Assembly: GCF_010993955.1 (NCBI RefSeq) | Contig: NZ_WIXL01000002.1 | Location: forward strand, 248,001-312,000 | Origin: Oceanobacillus halotolerans | GTDB taxonomy: Bacteria > Bacillota > Bacilli > Bacillales > Amphibacillaceae | DNA length: 64,000 nucleotides | Direction: 5' to 3' | In this document: one piece after another, positions 50,657-59,269 of the stretch | Numbering within the stretch: position 1 is the stretch's first letter | How the letters are laid out: the number at the start of each line of letters is the position of its first letter | Position numbers and translations under genes: made by a program | Notes under the pieces: model-generated | What the model was told of the DNA's origin: nothing | Databases searched by the model: none | What the model saw: the letters and a program-made list of their open reading frames with translations, nothing else

Positions 50657-52130
50657 CTTAGCCGTTTTACCAATCATCCTTCCATTACTATTTGGAATTA
50701 TATTAGCTCTGACACACAACCGAATACCTTTATCTCGATTCCTAACCAAAACCTTTACCATCATTAATTTAGGTGTTGTATCATATATCACTTTCCGTGT
50801 TTTTAACCAAGGAACAATCACTTTAGAAACGGGAGGATGGGAAGCACCATATGGTATTGTAATTGTTGCTGATTCACTTGCAATGCTGCTTGTATTAACG
50901 ACAAATATCATCGCTGTTGCATGTGCTTTTTATGCACCACATTCTTTATCAGAAAGACAGGAGAAATATTATTTTTATCCCTTTTTCCTCCTGTTAATCA
51001 CCGGTGTATCAGGAGCATTCTTAACAGGTGATTTATTTAACCTATTTGTTTTCTTTGAGGTTCTTTTAATGGCTTCTTACGGGCTAATTGTACTTGGTGG
51101 AGACAAGGTTCAATTACGTGAATCCATTAAATATGTGATCATTAATCTATTCTCTTCTATGTTATTTGTTACGGCTGTTGCATTTTTGTACAGTGTTGTG
51201 GGGACAATTAATATGGCACAAATTGCAGAGCGGGTGCAAGAAGTTGAACAACAAGGAATTCTTACAACAATTGCAATTCTATTCTTCTTTGTTTTTGCAA
51301 CAAAAGCGGCTTTATTTCCGCTTTACTATTGGATGCCAAAATCCTATATTGTTCCAAATCCAGTCGTTTCGGCTCTGTTTGGTGCATTATTAACAAAGGT
51401 TGGAATCTATTCGATATTACGTATGTTCTCACTTATTTTCATCCATAATATAGACTTTACACACCCATTGTTTATTTGGATTGCAGGTCTCTCTCTCATC
51501 TTTGGCGTGATTGGTTCCATTTCAACCAACAACGTCAAATTAATCGTCGCATACAATATTATCCCGGCAGTAGGTTTTCTTATAATGGGAATTGGTGTTT
51601 TTAATGAAGATGCATTAAGTGGAACCATTTATTATCTTGTGCATGATATGTTTATTAAAGCAGTGTTATTTTTAATTGTTGGAGTAATTGTTTATGTTGC
51701 AGGGACATCTGATCTACGCAAGATGAATGGGTTAATTAATTATTATCCTTTATTAGGTTGGCTACTATTTATTTCTGCTTTTGTATTAGCAGGTATTCCA
51801 CCATTTAGTGGTTTTATAGGCAAATTATTATTATTAAAAGGGGCATTATCAGTTGATGAAGTGATTATTGTATTAATCGCGTTAATTTCAAGTCTGCTGA
51901 TTCTGTACTCTATTATGAAAATATTTATCAATGGTTTCTGGGGAGAAAAACAAGAATCAGATAATATTAAATTAAAATCTACAAAAGGTTTTATGGGTCC
52001 GATAGTATTTCTATTAGAATTTTCTGTTATGCTAGGTATTGGAGCGGAATTTGTATATCCGCCTATCGCATCCATATCTGAGTATTTACTTAATCCTGAA
52101 TTGTATATTGATTCTGTATTAAAGGAGTAG
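50649..52130 (+). CDS. mrpD: Na+/H+ antiporter subunit MrpD
   Basis: NuoM/N-like antiporter subunit of 493 residues and about 14 helices. Glu137 (FFEVLLMASYG) and Lys219 (FATKAALFPLYYWMP) fall at the same numbers as the residues shown to be essential in alkaliphile MrpD. It overlaps mrpC by eight bases. Confidence 0.97.
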   Translation: MSNLAVLPIILPLLFGIILALTHNRIPLSRFLTKTFTIINLGVVSYITFRVFNQGTITLETGGWEAPYGIVIVADSLAMLLVLTTNIIAVACAFYAPHSLSERQEKYYFYPFFLLLITGVSGAFLTGDLFNLFVFFEVLLMASYGLIVLGGDKVQLRESIKYVIINLFSSMLFVTAVAFLYSVVGTINMAQIAERVQEVEQQGILTTIAILFFFVFATKAALFPLYYWMPKSYIVPNPVVSALFGALLTKVGIYSILRMFSLIFIHNIDFTHPLFIWIAGLSLIFGVIGSISTNNVKLIVAYNIIPAVGFLIMGIGVFNEDALSGTIYYLVHDMFIKAVLFLIVGVIVYVAGTSDLRKMNGLINYYPLLGWLLFISAFVLAGIPPFSGFIGKLLLLKGALSVDEVIIVLIALISSLLILYSIMKIFINGFWGEKQESDNIKLKSTKGFMGPIVFLLEFSVMLGIGAEFVYPPIASISEYLLNPELYIDSVLKE

Positions 52131-52136
52131 ACCACT

Positions 52137-52613
52137 ATGGCCTTTCAAATTGTTATTAACCTAATAATAGCGTTTATGTGGATGTTTTTAAGTGAATCCT
52201 ATACAACACCTAGTTTTATAGTTGGGTATATACTAGGGCTTCTCTTATTATTTCTGTTAAACCGATTTATCCCAGATACATTCTACTTAAAACGTTTGTT
52301 TAGAATTGTAAAGCTATTAGTATTATTTGTGAAGGAATTAGTTGTATCTAATATTGATATTGTCAAACTAGTTTATAGCCCGAAACCAACATTTGAACCA
52401 GGAATTTTTGCCTTACCAACGGATTTAAAGAGTAATTGGGAAATTACCTTATTAGCCAATTTAATTTCATTAACACCTGGTACATTATCGGTTGCTATTT
52501 CAAGTGATAATACACATATCTATATTCATGCAATGGATATTGACGACATTCATGAATCCATTAATTCGATTAAAGATACATTTGAAAAAGCAATCATGGA
52601 GGTGACGCAATGA
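52137..52613 (+). CDS. mrpE: Na+/H+ antiporter subunit MrpE
   Basis: A 158-residue subunit with two to three N-terminal membrane helices and a cytoplasmic domain containing LLANLISLTPGTLSV, the family signature, and HAMDIDD. It lies six bases after mrpD and overlaps mrpF by four. Confidence 0.95.
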   Translation: MAFQIVINLIIAFMWMFLSESYTTPSFIVGYILGLLLLFLLNRFIPDTFYLKRLFRIVKLLVLFVKELVVSNIDIVKLVYSPKPTFEPGIFALPTDLKSNWEITLLANLISLTPGTLSVAISSDNTHIYIHAMDIDDIHESINSIKDTFEKAIMEVTQ

Positions 52614-52921
52614 CAAGTGTTCTACAAGCCACCGAAACGTTTTTAGACATTGCGGTATGGATTTCGCTAATAGCTATAGGCATTTCTTTATTATTGCTAT
52701 TATACCGAGCTATTCAAGGCCCTACTAATCCTGATCGTGCTGTTGCATTAGATGGTATTGGTGTTAACTTAATGGGGCTAGCAGCCTTAATATCGATCAT
52801 GATCGTCACAACAAAGTTTAATGATGTGATTCTTTTAATTGGGATACTTCTTTTTATTGGTACACTTGCCATCGCAAAATATATTGAAAAGGGTGCTTTA
52901 ATTGATAGAGACATGGATTAA
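52610..52921 (+). CDS. mrpF: Na+/H+ antiporter subunit MrpF
   Basis: A 103-residue protein with three membrane helices and the conserved GPTNPDRAVALDGIGVNLMG. The ATG overlaps the mrpE stop and GGAGGTG lies upstream. It is slightly longer than the roughly 94-residue B. subtilis protein at its N-terminus. Confidence 0.95.
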   Translation: MTSVLQATETFLDIAVWISLIAIGISLLLLLYRAIQGPTNPDRAVALDGIGVNLMGLAALISIMIVTTKFNDVILLIGILLFIGTLAIAKYIEKGALIDRDMD

Positions 52922-53279
52922 CATAATCATGAATATCATTATTATAGTACTATTGTTAGCGGGGACGTTTTTCGTATTATCAGCCTCGATCGGGGTAATA
53001 CGGTTTCCAGATGTTTATACCAGATTACATGCTTCGACAAAGGCGGCTACCTTAGGGGTTGCTAGTATTTTGATTGGCGCTTTTCTATTTTTATATGGCT
53101 CACACAATATTATAAGTGGAAAATTGTTGTTAGCCATATTCTTTATCCTTTTAACAGCACCAGTATCTGCACACATGATTTCACGAGCAGCACATCATGT
53201 TGGCATAAAACCTGTTACGAATAATCGAACAGATGCATTTGAAAAAGCAAAAGCAAAAGAATTAAACGAAACGAAGTAA
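52902..53279 (+). CDS. mrpG: Na+/H+ antiporter subunit MrpG
   Basis: A 125-residue subunit with three membrane helices and the MrpG signature GVIRFPDVYTRLHASTKAATLG; the tail is charged. The start is TTG 52902, with AAAGGGTG about seven bases before it. ATG 52929 lacks a ribosome-binding site. It overlaps mrpF by 20 bases and closes the operon. Confidence 0.95.
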   Translation: MIETWINIIMNIIIIVLLLAGTFFVLSASIGVIRFPDVYTRLHASTKAATLGVASILIGAFLFLYGSHNIISGKLLLAIFFILLTAPVSAHMISRAAHHVGIKPVTNNRTDAFEKAKAKELNETK

Positions 53280-53312
53280 AAAATGATCTTGGAAAAGGTC
53301 ATTTTTTTTATT
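53278..53312 (+). terminator. Terminator of the mrp operon
   Basis: AAAAAATGATCT pairs with AGGTCATTTTTT around a short loop, with T-run downstream. It begins at the mrpG stop codon. Confidence 0.8.
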
Positions 53313-53497
53313 TTTAGCCAAAGCTGTTTCTAAAGGAGTGTTGCTTTTTACATTCTTTGTTGTTTTTAACGTATGTGGCTGGCCTCTTTCTTATCATTGC
53401 TATTGCTAATATAGCAGTTGATTGGAGCGTAGGACAGTCGACTCCTGCAGGAACAGCACGTGTCCAGACCTGAGCAGGAAGTGGTCTTCTTCTGATG

Positions 53498-53617
53498 TCT
53501 AGCTACAGCGCCTACCCCCTCGAGGTCTTAAGTCAATCCTCTTTGTGGCAAAAAGCGCCACGCCGAGGCTCGGCTTAAGCTTGTCGGGGGTGGCCAAGGC
53601 GCTTCCGCTTTTCTAAA
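53498..53617 (+). repeat. Repeat R2, short unit
   Basis: Begins GTCTAGCTACAGCGCC and contains CTACCCCCTCGAGGTCTTAA, GCAAAAAGCGCCACGCC and GGCGCTTCCGCTTTTCT. The same blocks recur in the next unit and, inverted, at 58868-59180. GC-rich hairpins (AAAAAGCGCC with later GGCGCTT) suggest a structured element, not a gene. Confidence 0.7.
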
Positions 53618-53619
53618 AA

Positions 53620-53876
53620 TGTCTAGCTACGACGGACAGGACGTCCTAGTGCCGATAGACATAAGGACGTGGCGTTTTCATCGGCCAGTGCCTACCCCCT
53701 CGAGGTCTTAAGTCAATCCTCATTACGCGCAAAAAGCGCCACGCCAAGGCTCGGCCTAAGCTTGGCAGATAAGAAAGAAAACGTTCTTACTGCATAAGTG
53801 CAACTAAGGCTTTCGGCACTTGGCGAAAAGCCAAGTTTTCTAATCGTGGGTGACCAAAGCGCTTTTAGCTTCTCTA
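53620..53876 (+). repeat. Repeat R2, long unit
   Basis: Begins GTCTAGCTACGACGGACAGG and carries the blocks GTGCCGATAGACATAAGGA, CATCGGCCAGTGCCTACCCC, AAGCTTGGCAGATAAGAAAG and GTTCTTACTGCATAAGT. It resembles the reverse complement of 58868-59180 over nearly its full length. Confidence 0.75.
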
Positions 53877-54292
53877 AAGAGGAGGCTGAGGCCGTGCCTG
53901 CGGTAAAGAAGACACTGTGAAAACGAACAAGTTTGAACAGATGTCGCACTTATGCCCATGGTGAAAGCGGCTGCCCGGTGCGGAAATGAATGGCGCAATT
54001 TTCGACGCATAATATATCAACTATGACGTTAAGAAACATCAAAGTATGTGAAAGGCACTTTTACCAAAAACGATCATCATGAATTCATCATTAATGATCA
54101 GAGGTTGTGTTGTTTTTTCTGGAAAGTTGAAGATAAAGATAACAGTATTGTCTAAATTATGATGGAATTCGAACCATTTTGACCTAAAAAAATACATAAC
54201 TTCTTTTTTTGGACAGACACAAAATGAAAAGACGCCTCATAAAGATAAGGTATAGGCAAAAGCCCAGCCAATCTTTTAGGAGGTGTATCTGT

Positions 54293-55000
54293 TTGTCAGG
54301 AATTTTAACGGTTCTGGCACTATTAATCAAAGAAGCACTCTTTTTCGTATCTTATGTAAAAAATCATGCATTTCCGCAACCATTACCACAAGAAGAAGAG
54401 AAAAAGTACATTAAAGCCATGCAAGAAGGTGACGAAACAGCTAGGAATAAGTTGATTGAACATAATTTAAGACTTGTCGCACATATCGTGAAAAAATTCG
54501 AAAATACAGGGGAAGACACAGAAGACCTCATTTCCATTGGTACAATTGGGTTAATAAAAGGGATTGAAAGTTATTCACCTGATAAAGGAACCAAACTGGC
54601 CACATATGCTGCGCGTTGTGTGGAGAATGAGATACTGATGCATTTACGTGCGCTCAAGAAAGTAAAAAAAGATGTTTCTCTCTATGATCCCATCGGACAG
54701 GATAAAGAAGGTAACGAGATTAGCCTAATGGATATTTTGGAAGCAGAAAATGAGAATATCATCGAATATGTGCAACTTAACATGGAAATTGACAAAATGA
54801 AGGAATATCTAGCTATTCTGGATAAACGTGAAAAGGAAGTAATTATATTGCGTTATGGTTTAGGTAATCAAAAAGAAATGACGCAACGAGAAATCGCTAA
54901 AAAATTAGATATTTCACGTAGCTATGTTTCTCGAATTGAAAAACGGGCACTAATGAAGGTATTTCATGAATATTATCGAAATGAACAACAAAGTGATTAA
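54293..55000 (+). CDS. sigK: RNA polymerase sigma-K factor (pro-SigK)
   Basis: Late mother-cell sporulation sigma factor. Translation starts at TTG 54293, with AGGAGGTG seven bases upstream; an in-frame ATG at 54209 would precede this site. The 235-residue protein keeps a hydrophobic pro-sequence of about 20 residues before [12 protein letters not shown], which SpoIVFB removes. Region 2 ([20 protein letters not shown]) and region 4 ([23 protein letters not shown]) are complete. The gene is not split by a skin element. Confidence 0.96.
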   Translation: MSGILTVLALLIKEALFFVSYVKNHAFPQPLPQEEEKKYIKAMQEGDETARNKLIEHNLRLVAHIVKKFENTGEDTEDLISIGTIGLIKGIESYSPDKGTKLATYAARCVENEILMHLRALKKVKKDVSLYDPIGQDKEGNEISLMDILEAENENIIEYVQLNMEIDKMKEYLAILDKREKEVIILRYGLGNQKEMTQREIAKKLDISRSYVSRIEKRALMKVFHEYYRNEQQSD

Positions 55001-55005
55001 AAAAA

Positions 55006-55033
55006 AGCGCGTTACCACAAAGCGAAACGCGCT
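55006..55033 (-). terminator. Terminator of the YrhC gene, next to sigK
   Basis: AGCGCGTT (55006-55013) pairs with AACGCGCT (55026-55033). On the minus strand seven or more T follow, so it serves the minus gene; on the plus strand there is no T-run, so it would end sigK less well. Confidence 0.8.
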
Positions 55034-55034
55034 C

Positions 55035-55262
55035 CTAATCTTGTAATTCTTTTCTAATTCGTATCGTTTTATATAGAAAAATGCTTGCAAGAACAATGAG
55101 AATCAATGATAGCATATATAAGTATGGACTATGATGGTTTGGCTGAATATACGTATTAATAATAGCACCCATATACAAATAACTCGCGAGTATTAATAAC
55201 GTAACAAGGAAACGTTGATAATCTTTCAATTTTAATAATAAATCATCCTTATTCACGTTCAT
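55035..55262 (-). CDS. YrhC-like small membrane protein
   Basis: A 75-residue protein with two membrane helices (about 17-36 and 45-65) between charged ends. The LKDYQRFLVTLLILASYLYMG region and the length resemble B. subtilis YrhC, which also lies in the mtnN neighbourhood. Function unknown. AGGAGA precedes ATG 55262. A terminator separates it from mtnN. Confidence 0.72.
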   Translation of the reverse strand: MNVNKDDLLLKLKDYQRFLVTLLILASYLYMGAIINTYIQPNHHSPYLYMLSLILIVLASIFLYKTIRIRKELQD

Positions 55263-55286
55263 AATTACCTTCTCCTTTTCTACTAG

Positions 55287-55324
55287 TAAAAGGCTTATGC
55301 CATCTGCTATGGTATAAGCCTTTA
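55287..55324 (-). terminator. Terminator after mtnN
   Basis: AAAAGGCTTAT (55288-55298) pairs with ATAAGCCTTT (55314-55323) with further pairing inward (CCAT/ATGG). On the minus strand TTTTAC follows. Confidence 0.82.
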
Positions 55325-55386
55325 AATACTAAAAAAGTATATCATATAATATACGTATAATAGAGAGGTAAATGATGGGTAAAAAC

Positions 55387-56076
55387 TTAAATATCTTGTA
55401 TTACTGACATCAAAATAGTTGTTGCATTTCTGGCAGCTTTATCTAAAAATGTGTCAAAGGATACAGATGATTCTTTTCCAGCTATGTCAGACAGTGCTCG
55501 TATGACAACAAATGGTTTACCAAATTGATGACATACTTGTGCAACTGCAGCAGCTTCCATCTCTAATGCAATCATATTTGGAAACATCGATTGCACAAAC
55601 TTTACTCGCTCTGGATTATCCATAAACGAATCCCCAGTTGCTACTAAGCCAGTTTTATAGGATACAGAGATTCCCTCCAATGCCTTTATCGTTTTCTTTA
55701 TTAACTCCGGATCACCTTTGAAGGTTGCTGGCATTTGAGGTACTTGTCCATAAGCATAATTAAAAGCAGTAACATCCACATCATGATGAACAACTTCCGA
55801 AGAAATAACTATATCACCCACTTCAAGTTCTGGGTCATACCCGCCTGCTGAACCGGTATTGATTACATGCGACGGAGAAAAACGTTCATGCATAATAGTT
55901 GTTGCCATAGCTGCATTGACTTTTCCAATTCCTGATTTTAATAAGACAACATCTTTTCCAAGTAATTTCCCTCTTACAAATAGACAATTTGCAACTGTTC
56001 TTTCCTGCTTGTTTGTCATATTTTCGATAATAAGTTTAACTTCCTCATCCATTGCACCTATTATTCCTATTGTCAT
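55387..56076 (-). CDS. mtnN: 5'-methylthioadenosine/S-adenosylhomocysteine nucleosidase
   Basis: Cleaves adenine from methylthioadenosine and S-adenosylhomocysteine in the methyl cycle. The 229 residues contain IGIIGAMDEEVKLI (Glu near 11-12), NTGSAGGYDPEL, the substrate motif ALEMEAAAVAQVCH and the catalytic Asp in VIRALSDIAG. It lies 26 bases after yrrS. The mccA-mccB genes that follow in B. subtilis are absent. Confidence 0.97.
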   Translation of the reverse strand: MTIGIIGAMDEEVKLIIENMTNKQERTVANCLFVRGKLLGKDVVLLKSGIGKVNAAMATTIMHERFSPSHVINTGSAGGYDPELEVGDIVISSEVVHHDVDVTAFNYAYGQVPQMPATFKGDPELIKKTIKALEGISVSYKTGLVATGDSFMDNPERVKFVQSMFPNMIALEMEAAAVAQVCHQFGKPFVVIRALSDIAGKESSVSFDTFLDKAARNATTILMSVIQDI

Positions 56077-56102
56077 AATGGTTCCTCCAATTGGCTATTT
56101 CC

Positions 56103-56768
56103 TTAGTCTTTCTTATCATTTTCTATAAGAATTTCCACTCTAGTTGGTTTCCATCCTTGTTCATCTATCCATGATAAATAAACACGATATATTTCTGTTT
56201 CTTCAAGGTCAGAAACAGTTGCAATCACTTTTTGATCGCCACCATTTTCATATCGCCACTCAATCAGATTATCTTCCGTTAAGCCTGTTGCCATTAAAAC
56301 AGCTTCACGCATTTCTTTCCAATCTTGTGATTCTTCATCAAATACAGTAGTATGTGGACCTTCTTGTTCGGTTCCTACTGGCTGCCAATTTCCAGTAAAT
56401 GCATGTGAAACATTATCATCGTCCGTCTCAACTTCTTCTAACTCAACTTGTTCTTGATTTGAAACCGATTCATCATATTCTCTTTCATCATCATCTAAGG
56501 TATTTTCAGCCTCAGAAGATTCTTCACTGGATTCAACCTCAATGCTATTATTATCCTCGGATGACGACTCGTGATTTTCTTCCTCATTATATGTAGGGGA
56601 GTCATTCTGTGCTGTAGATGCTTCTTGGTCATTATCACCAAAAATCCATATTCCAACTAGCAGAAGAAGAAGTACGCTTCCTGTAACAAGAAAAATAGAG
56701 ATAGATTTTGTATTTTTCCGACGCTTCTCAAATTTATTAACTCGACTATATCGATCAAAATTACTCAT
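56103..56768 (-). CDS. yrrS: YrrS family protein (DUF1510)
   Basis: A 221-residue single-pass membrane protein: a basic cytoplasmic N-terminus (FEKRRKN), a membrane helix (about 24-46), a Ser/Glu/Asp-rich linker (about 50-115) and a folded C-terminal DUF1510-like domain with HAFTGNWQPVGTEQEGPH. Position between greA and mtnN agrees with B. subtilis yrrS. Function unknown; a link to the cell envelope is inferred. Confidence 0.85.
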   Translation of the reverse strand: MSNFDRYSRVNKFEKRRKNTKSISIFLVTGSVLLLLLVGIWIFGDNDQEASTAQNDSPTYNEEENHESSSEDNNSIEVESSEESSEAENTLDDDEREYDESVSNQEQVELEEVETDDDNVSHAFTGNWQPVGTEQEGPHTTVFDEESQDWKEMREAVLMATGLTEDNLIEWRYENGGDQKVIATVSDLEETEIYRVYLSWIDEQGWKPTRVEILIENDKKD

Positions 56769-56832
56769 TTATCTCCCCTCCTATTTTCTATATCTACTTT
56801 ATTAGCTAGTTTCTCTAAATATGCTAATAAAT

Positions 56833-56884
56833 AAAAAGTGGGATAGTGCTGTAGAATATACGCTACTCTATCTGACAATCCCAC
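56833..56884 (-). terminator. Terminator after greA
   Basis: GTGGGAT (56838-56844) pairs with ATCCCAC (56878-56884), with inner pairing GTAG/CTAC; TTTTTATTTATT follows on the minus strand. Confidence 0.75.
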
Positions 56885-56894
56885 CTAGTTTACA

Positions 56895-57371
56895 CTATTC
56901 AACTTCTATAATTTTGACTTGAATATCCCCACCAGGTGTACTGACAGCAACCTCTTCACCAATTTCATGACCTAATAGACTCTTAGCCATTGGAGAATCA
57001 TTCGATATTTTCCCTTCGAAAGGATCTGCTTCTGCACTACCAACAATAATATATGTTTCTTCTTCTCCGTCTGGTAATTCTTTGAAGGTTACGGATTTAC
57101 CTAAGGAGACAATATTTGGATTTTCATCATCATTTTCAATAATAACCGCATTACGAATCATTTTTTCTACCTGTGCAATGCGTGATTCAACGAAAGCTTG
57201 TTCATCTTTTGCAGCGTCATACTCAGAATTCTCGGATAGATCTCCAAAACCTCTTGCAATTTTAATTCGTTCCACAACTTCTTGACGTCTTTCCGTTTTT
57301 AAGTAATGTAATTCCTCTTCTAGTTTCTCTTTTCCCTCTTGTGTCATATAATAACTTTTCTCTATAGCCAT
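56895..57371 (-). CDS. greA: Transcription elongation factor GreA
   Basis: Rescues backtracked RNA polymerase by stimulating transcript cleavage. The coiled-coil N-terminal domain ([20 protein letters not shown]) with acidic tip [15 protein letters not shown] precedes the FKBP-like C-terminal domain. I start at ATG 57371, about ten bases after AGGAG, giving the usual 158 residues; the 20-residue extension from 57431 is not supported. Confidence 0.97.
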   Translation of the reverse strand: MAIEKSYYMTQEGKEKLEEELHYLKTERRQEVVERIKIARGFGDLSENSEYDAAKDEQAFVESRIAQVEKMIRNAVIIENDDENPNIVSLGKSVTFKELPDGEEETYIIVGSAEADPFEGKISNDSPMAKSLLGHEIGEEVAVSTPGGDIQVKIIEVE

Positions 57372-57507
57372 TCCTAATACACTCCTTTTTCCTCCGATAA
57401 AAAGTACAATGTAACATATTATTATGATCAAAACTTTATGTTATGCAAACTATAAAAATATACTAATCATTACTATGGCAGATTTAATTTAAATTTTCAA
57501 TACTTTT

Positions 57508-58149
57508 CTATGAATTATTTTGTTGATTTTCCGATAAAATAGTTGAAATTTTAGATGCCATGATATCGATCGCAACATGATTTTGTCCACCTTCAGGTAT
57601 GATAATGTCTGCATAGCGTTTTGTTGGTTCTACAAATTGAAGATGCATTGGACGAACACTATTTACATATTGATCAATTACCGAATCTAATGAACGACCT
57701 CGTTCTTTAATATCCCGTAATAGTCGACGGACAATTCGAATATCTGCATCTGTATCGACAAAAACCTTAATATCCATTAAATCAACAAGTCTTGGATCTT
57801 CTAATATTAATATGCCTTCTAAAATAATGACTTCTTTTGGTTCAACAGGGACAACTTTGTTTGATCGGGTATGAAGTTTATAATCATATACAGGCTTTTC
57901 AATCGACTTAAAATTTAATAGTTGATGTATATGCTCGATTAATAAATCATTATCAAATGCTAATGGATGGTCATAATTTGTTTGAAGTCTTTCTTCAAAT
58001 GGTAAATCAGACTGATCTTTATAATAATAATCTTGTTCAATAACTAGAATTGTTTTATCCGAAAAACGTTGACATATTGATTGTGTCACAGTTGTTTTCC
58101 CACTGCCACTTCCACCAGCAACACCAATTACAACTGGTTTTCCTTGCAT
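57508..58149 (-). CDS. udk: Uridine kinase
   Basis: Phosphorylates uridine and cytidine in salvage. The P-loop [12 protein letters not shown] is at residues 9-20 and [13 protein letters not shown] is the nucleoside-binding motif. Length is 213 residues. The start overlaps the end of yrrM by 22 bases. In B. subtilis two U32 peptidase genes separate these genes; here they are missing. Confidence 0.97.
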   Translation of the reverse strand: MQGKPVVIGVAGGSGSGKTTVTQSICQRFSDKTILVIEQDYYYKDQSDLPFEERLQTNYDHPLAFDNDLLIEHIHQLLNFKSIEKPVYDYKLHTRSNKVVPVEPKEVIILEGILILEDPRLVDLMDIKVFVDTDADIRIVRRLLRDIKERGRSLDSVIDQYVNSVRPMHLQFVEPTKRYADIIIPEGGQNHVAIDIMASKISTILSENQQNNS

Positions 58150-58817
58150 AAATCCTGTTCCTCCTTTGATTCATTCCTGGTGGTGATTGCTACTCCATCC
58201 CCAATTGGAACGATCGTTGTTTCGTAATTTGGCAATTGGATGAGCCATTCATTATAAGCTCTTATTGAGGTAGCCATTTTCTGATATCTTGGATGCTGTT
58301 TGAAAGGATCTGCAACATACCCTTTAAACAATACATTGTCTGATACAATCACACCATTTGGGGTGAGATAGTCATTTGCCAGCTTAAAGAATTGTTTATA
58401 TTTCCCTTTTGCTGCATCTATAAAGATTAAGTCAAATAACTGATCTTGTGGTAACTCTTTTATCTTTTCCAATGCATCGCCTTTAATTACCTGTATAGTA
58501 GATTGTTTCTCAAGTAATTGTATATTTTGAAGTGCTTGCTGATAGCGATGTTCATCTCGTTCAATGGTAACAACAGATGTTTCTGGATATGCCTCCACCA
58601 TTCGCAAGGCAGAATACCCGATTGCCGTTCCAATCTCTAATATTGATTTTGGTTTATGTACCTTGACCAATTGCATTAAGAAATGAATACTGACCGGATC
58701 CATAATTGGCACATTTTCTTCCATTGCTTGGTTTTCTAACTTGGTAACCCACTCTTTTTTAGGAGGTAATAAGTTTTTTAAATAGCTTTCTAATTCTTTT
58801 TCCATCTGTATACTCAC
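58128..58817 (-). CDS. O-methyltransferase family protein YrrM (TrmR-like)
   Basis: SAM-dependent methyltransferase of the catechol-O-methyltransferase fold; B. subtilis YrrM has been described as the tRNA wobble-uridine methyltransferase Trm[16 protein letters not shown] (about 60-74) binds SAM, and [15 protein letters not shown] holds the metal-binding Asp. Length is 229 residues. It lies downstream of mltG, across a gap filled with an R2 repeat. Confidence 0.9.
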   Translation of the reverse strand: MSIQMEKELESYLKNLLPPKKEWVTKLENQAMEENVPIMDPVSIHFLMQLVKVHKPKSILEIGTAIGYSALRMVEAYPETSVVTIERDEHRYQQALQNIQLLEKQSTIQVIKGDALEKIKELPQDQLFDLIFIDAAKGKYKQFFKLANDYLTPNGVIVSDNVLFKGYVADPFKQHPRYQKMATSIRAYNEWLIQLPNYETTIVPIGDGVAITTRNESKEEQDLCKENQL

Positions 58818-58867
58818 CTTCAGTTAGTTTCCCATCTAATTGTGATGACAAATCCATGTAACAAAAA

Positions 58868-59180
58868 CTAGAAGCGCCCTGATCACCCTCGATTAGAAAA
58901 CTTGGATTGACCATTGGGCGAAAGCCTTAGTTGAACTTATGCAGTAAGAACGTTTTCTTTCTTATCTGCCAAGCTTAAGCCGAGCCTCGACGTGGCACTT
59001 TTTGCCTGTAATGTGGATTGACTTATGATCTCGAGGGGTAGGCACTGGCCGATGAAAACTCAGGCATCCTTATGTCTATCGGCACTAGGTCATCCTGTCC
59101 ATCTCACTGGCTAAAATCGTCACGTCAAGCGCAACGCCAGTACTAGGATGTCAATCGCTCGGAGCTGGACGTTGTCTTTC
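58868..59180 (-). repeat. Repeat R2, inverted copy between mltG and yrrM
   Basis: Read on the minus strand it contains GTGCCGATAGACATAAGGA, CATCGGCCAGTGCCTACCCC, AAGCTTGGCAGATAAGAAAG and GTTCTTACTGCATAAGT in the same order as 53620-53876. An extra stretch (about 59105-59170) is found only here. Confidence 0.75.
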
Positions 59181-59230
59181 CTATAAAAGGCAGCAATGAG
59201 GCCAACTTTTTTATACTATCTTATCTTGTA

Positions 59231-59265
59231 AAAAAACGGGAAATGTGAACATCATTCACACTTCC
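59231..59265 (-). terminator. Terminator after mltG
   Basis: GGAAATGTGAA (59239-59249) pairs with TTCACACTTCC (59255-59265) with one mismatch; on the minus strand a CGTTTTTTT tail follows. Confidence 0.85.
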
Positions 59266-59269
59266 TATC

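Larger units (their letters stand above)
53322..54060. repeat. MITE-like repeat R1 interrupted by R2 repeats
   Basis: The left end AGCTGTTTCTAAAGGAGTGTTGC followed by ATTCTTTGTTGTTTTT is R1. The modules GAGGAGGCTGAGGCCGTG, AAGAAGACACTGTGAAAACG and CATGGTGAAAGCGGC (53879-53971) are the R1 right half. Between them lie two R2 units, so R2 appears inserted in R1. The right end is degenerate. Confidence 0.6.

Noticed and set aside
53498-53876. Possible CRISPR array
   Set aside because: Only two units, of different length, with no regularly sized unique spacers and no cas genes. They are dispersed repeats found again at 58868-59180.
53713-53949. Minus-strand 78-codon ORF before sigK
   Set aside because: It spans the junction of R2 and R1 repeats and is interrupted in the other copies.
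54209-54292. N-terminal 28-residue extension of SigK
   Set aside because: No ribosome-binding site precedes ATG 54209, SigK orthologues lack the extension, and it would bury the pro-sequence.
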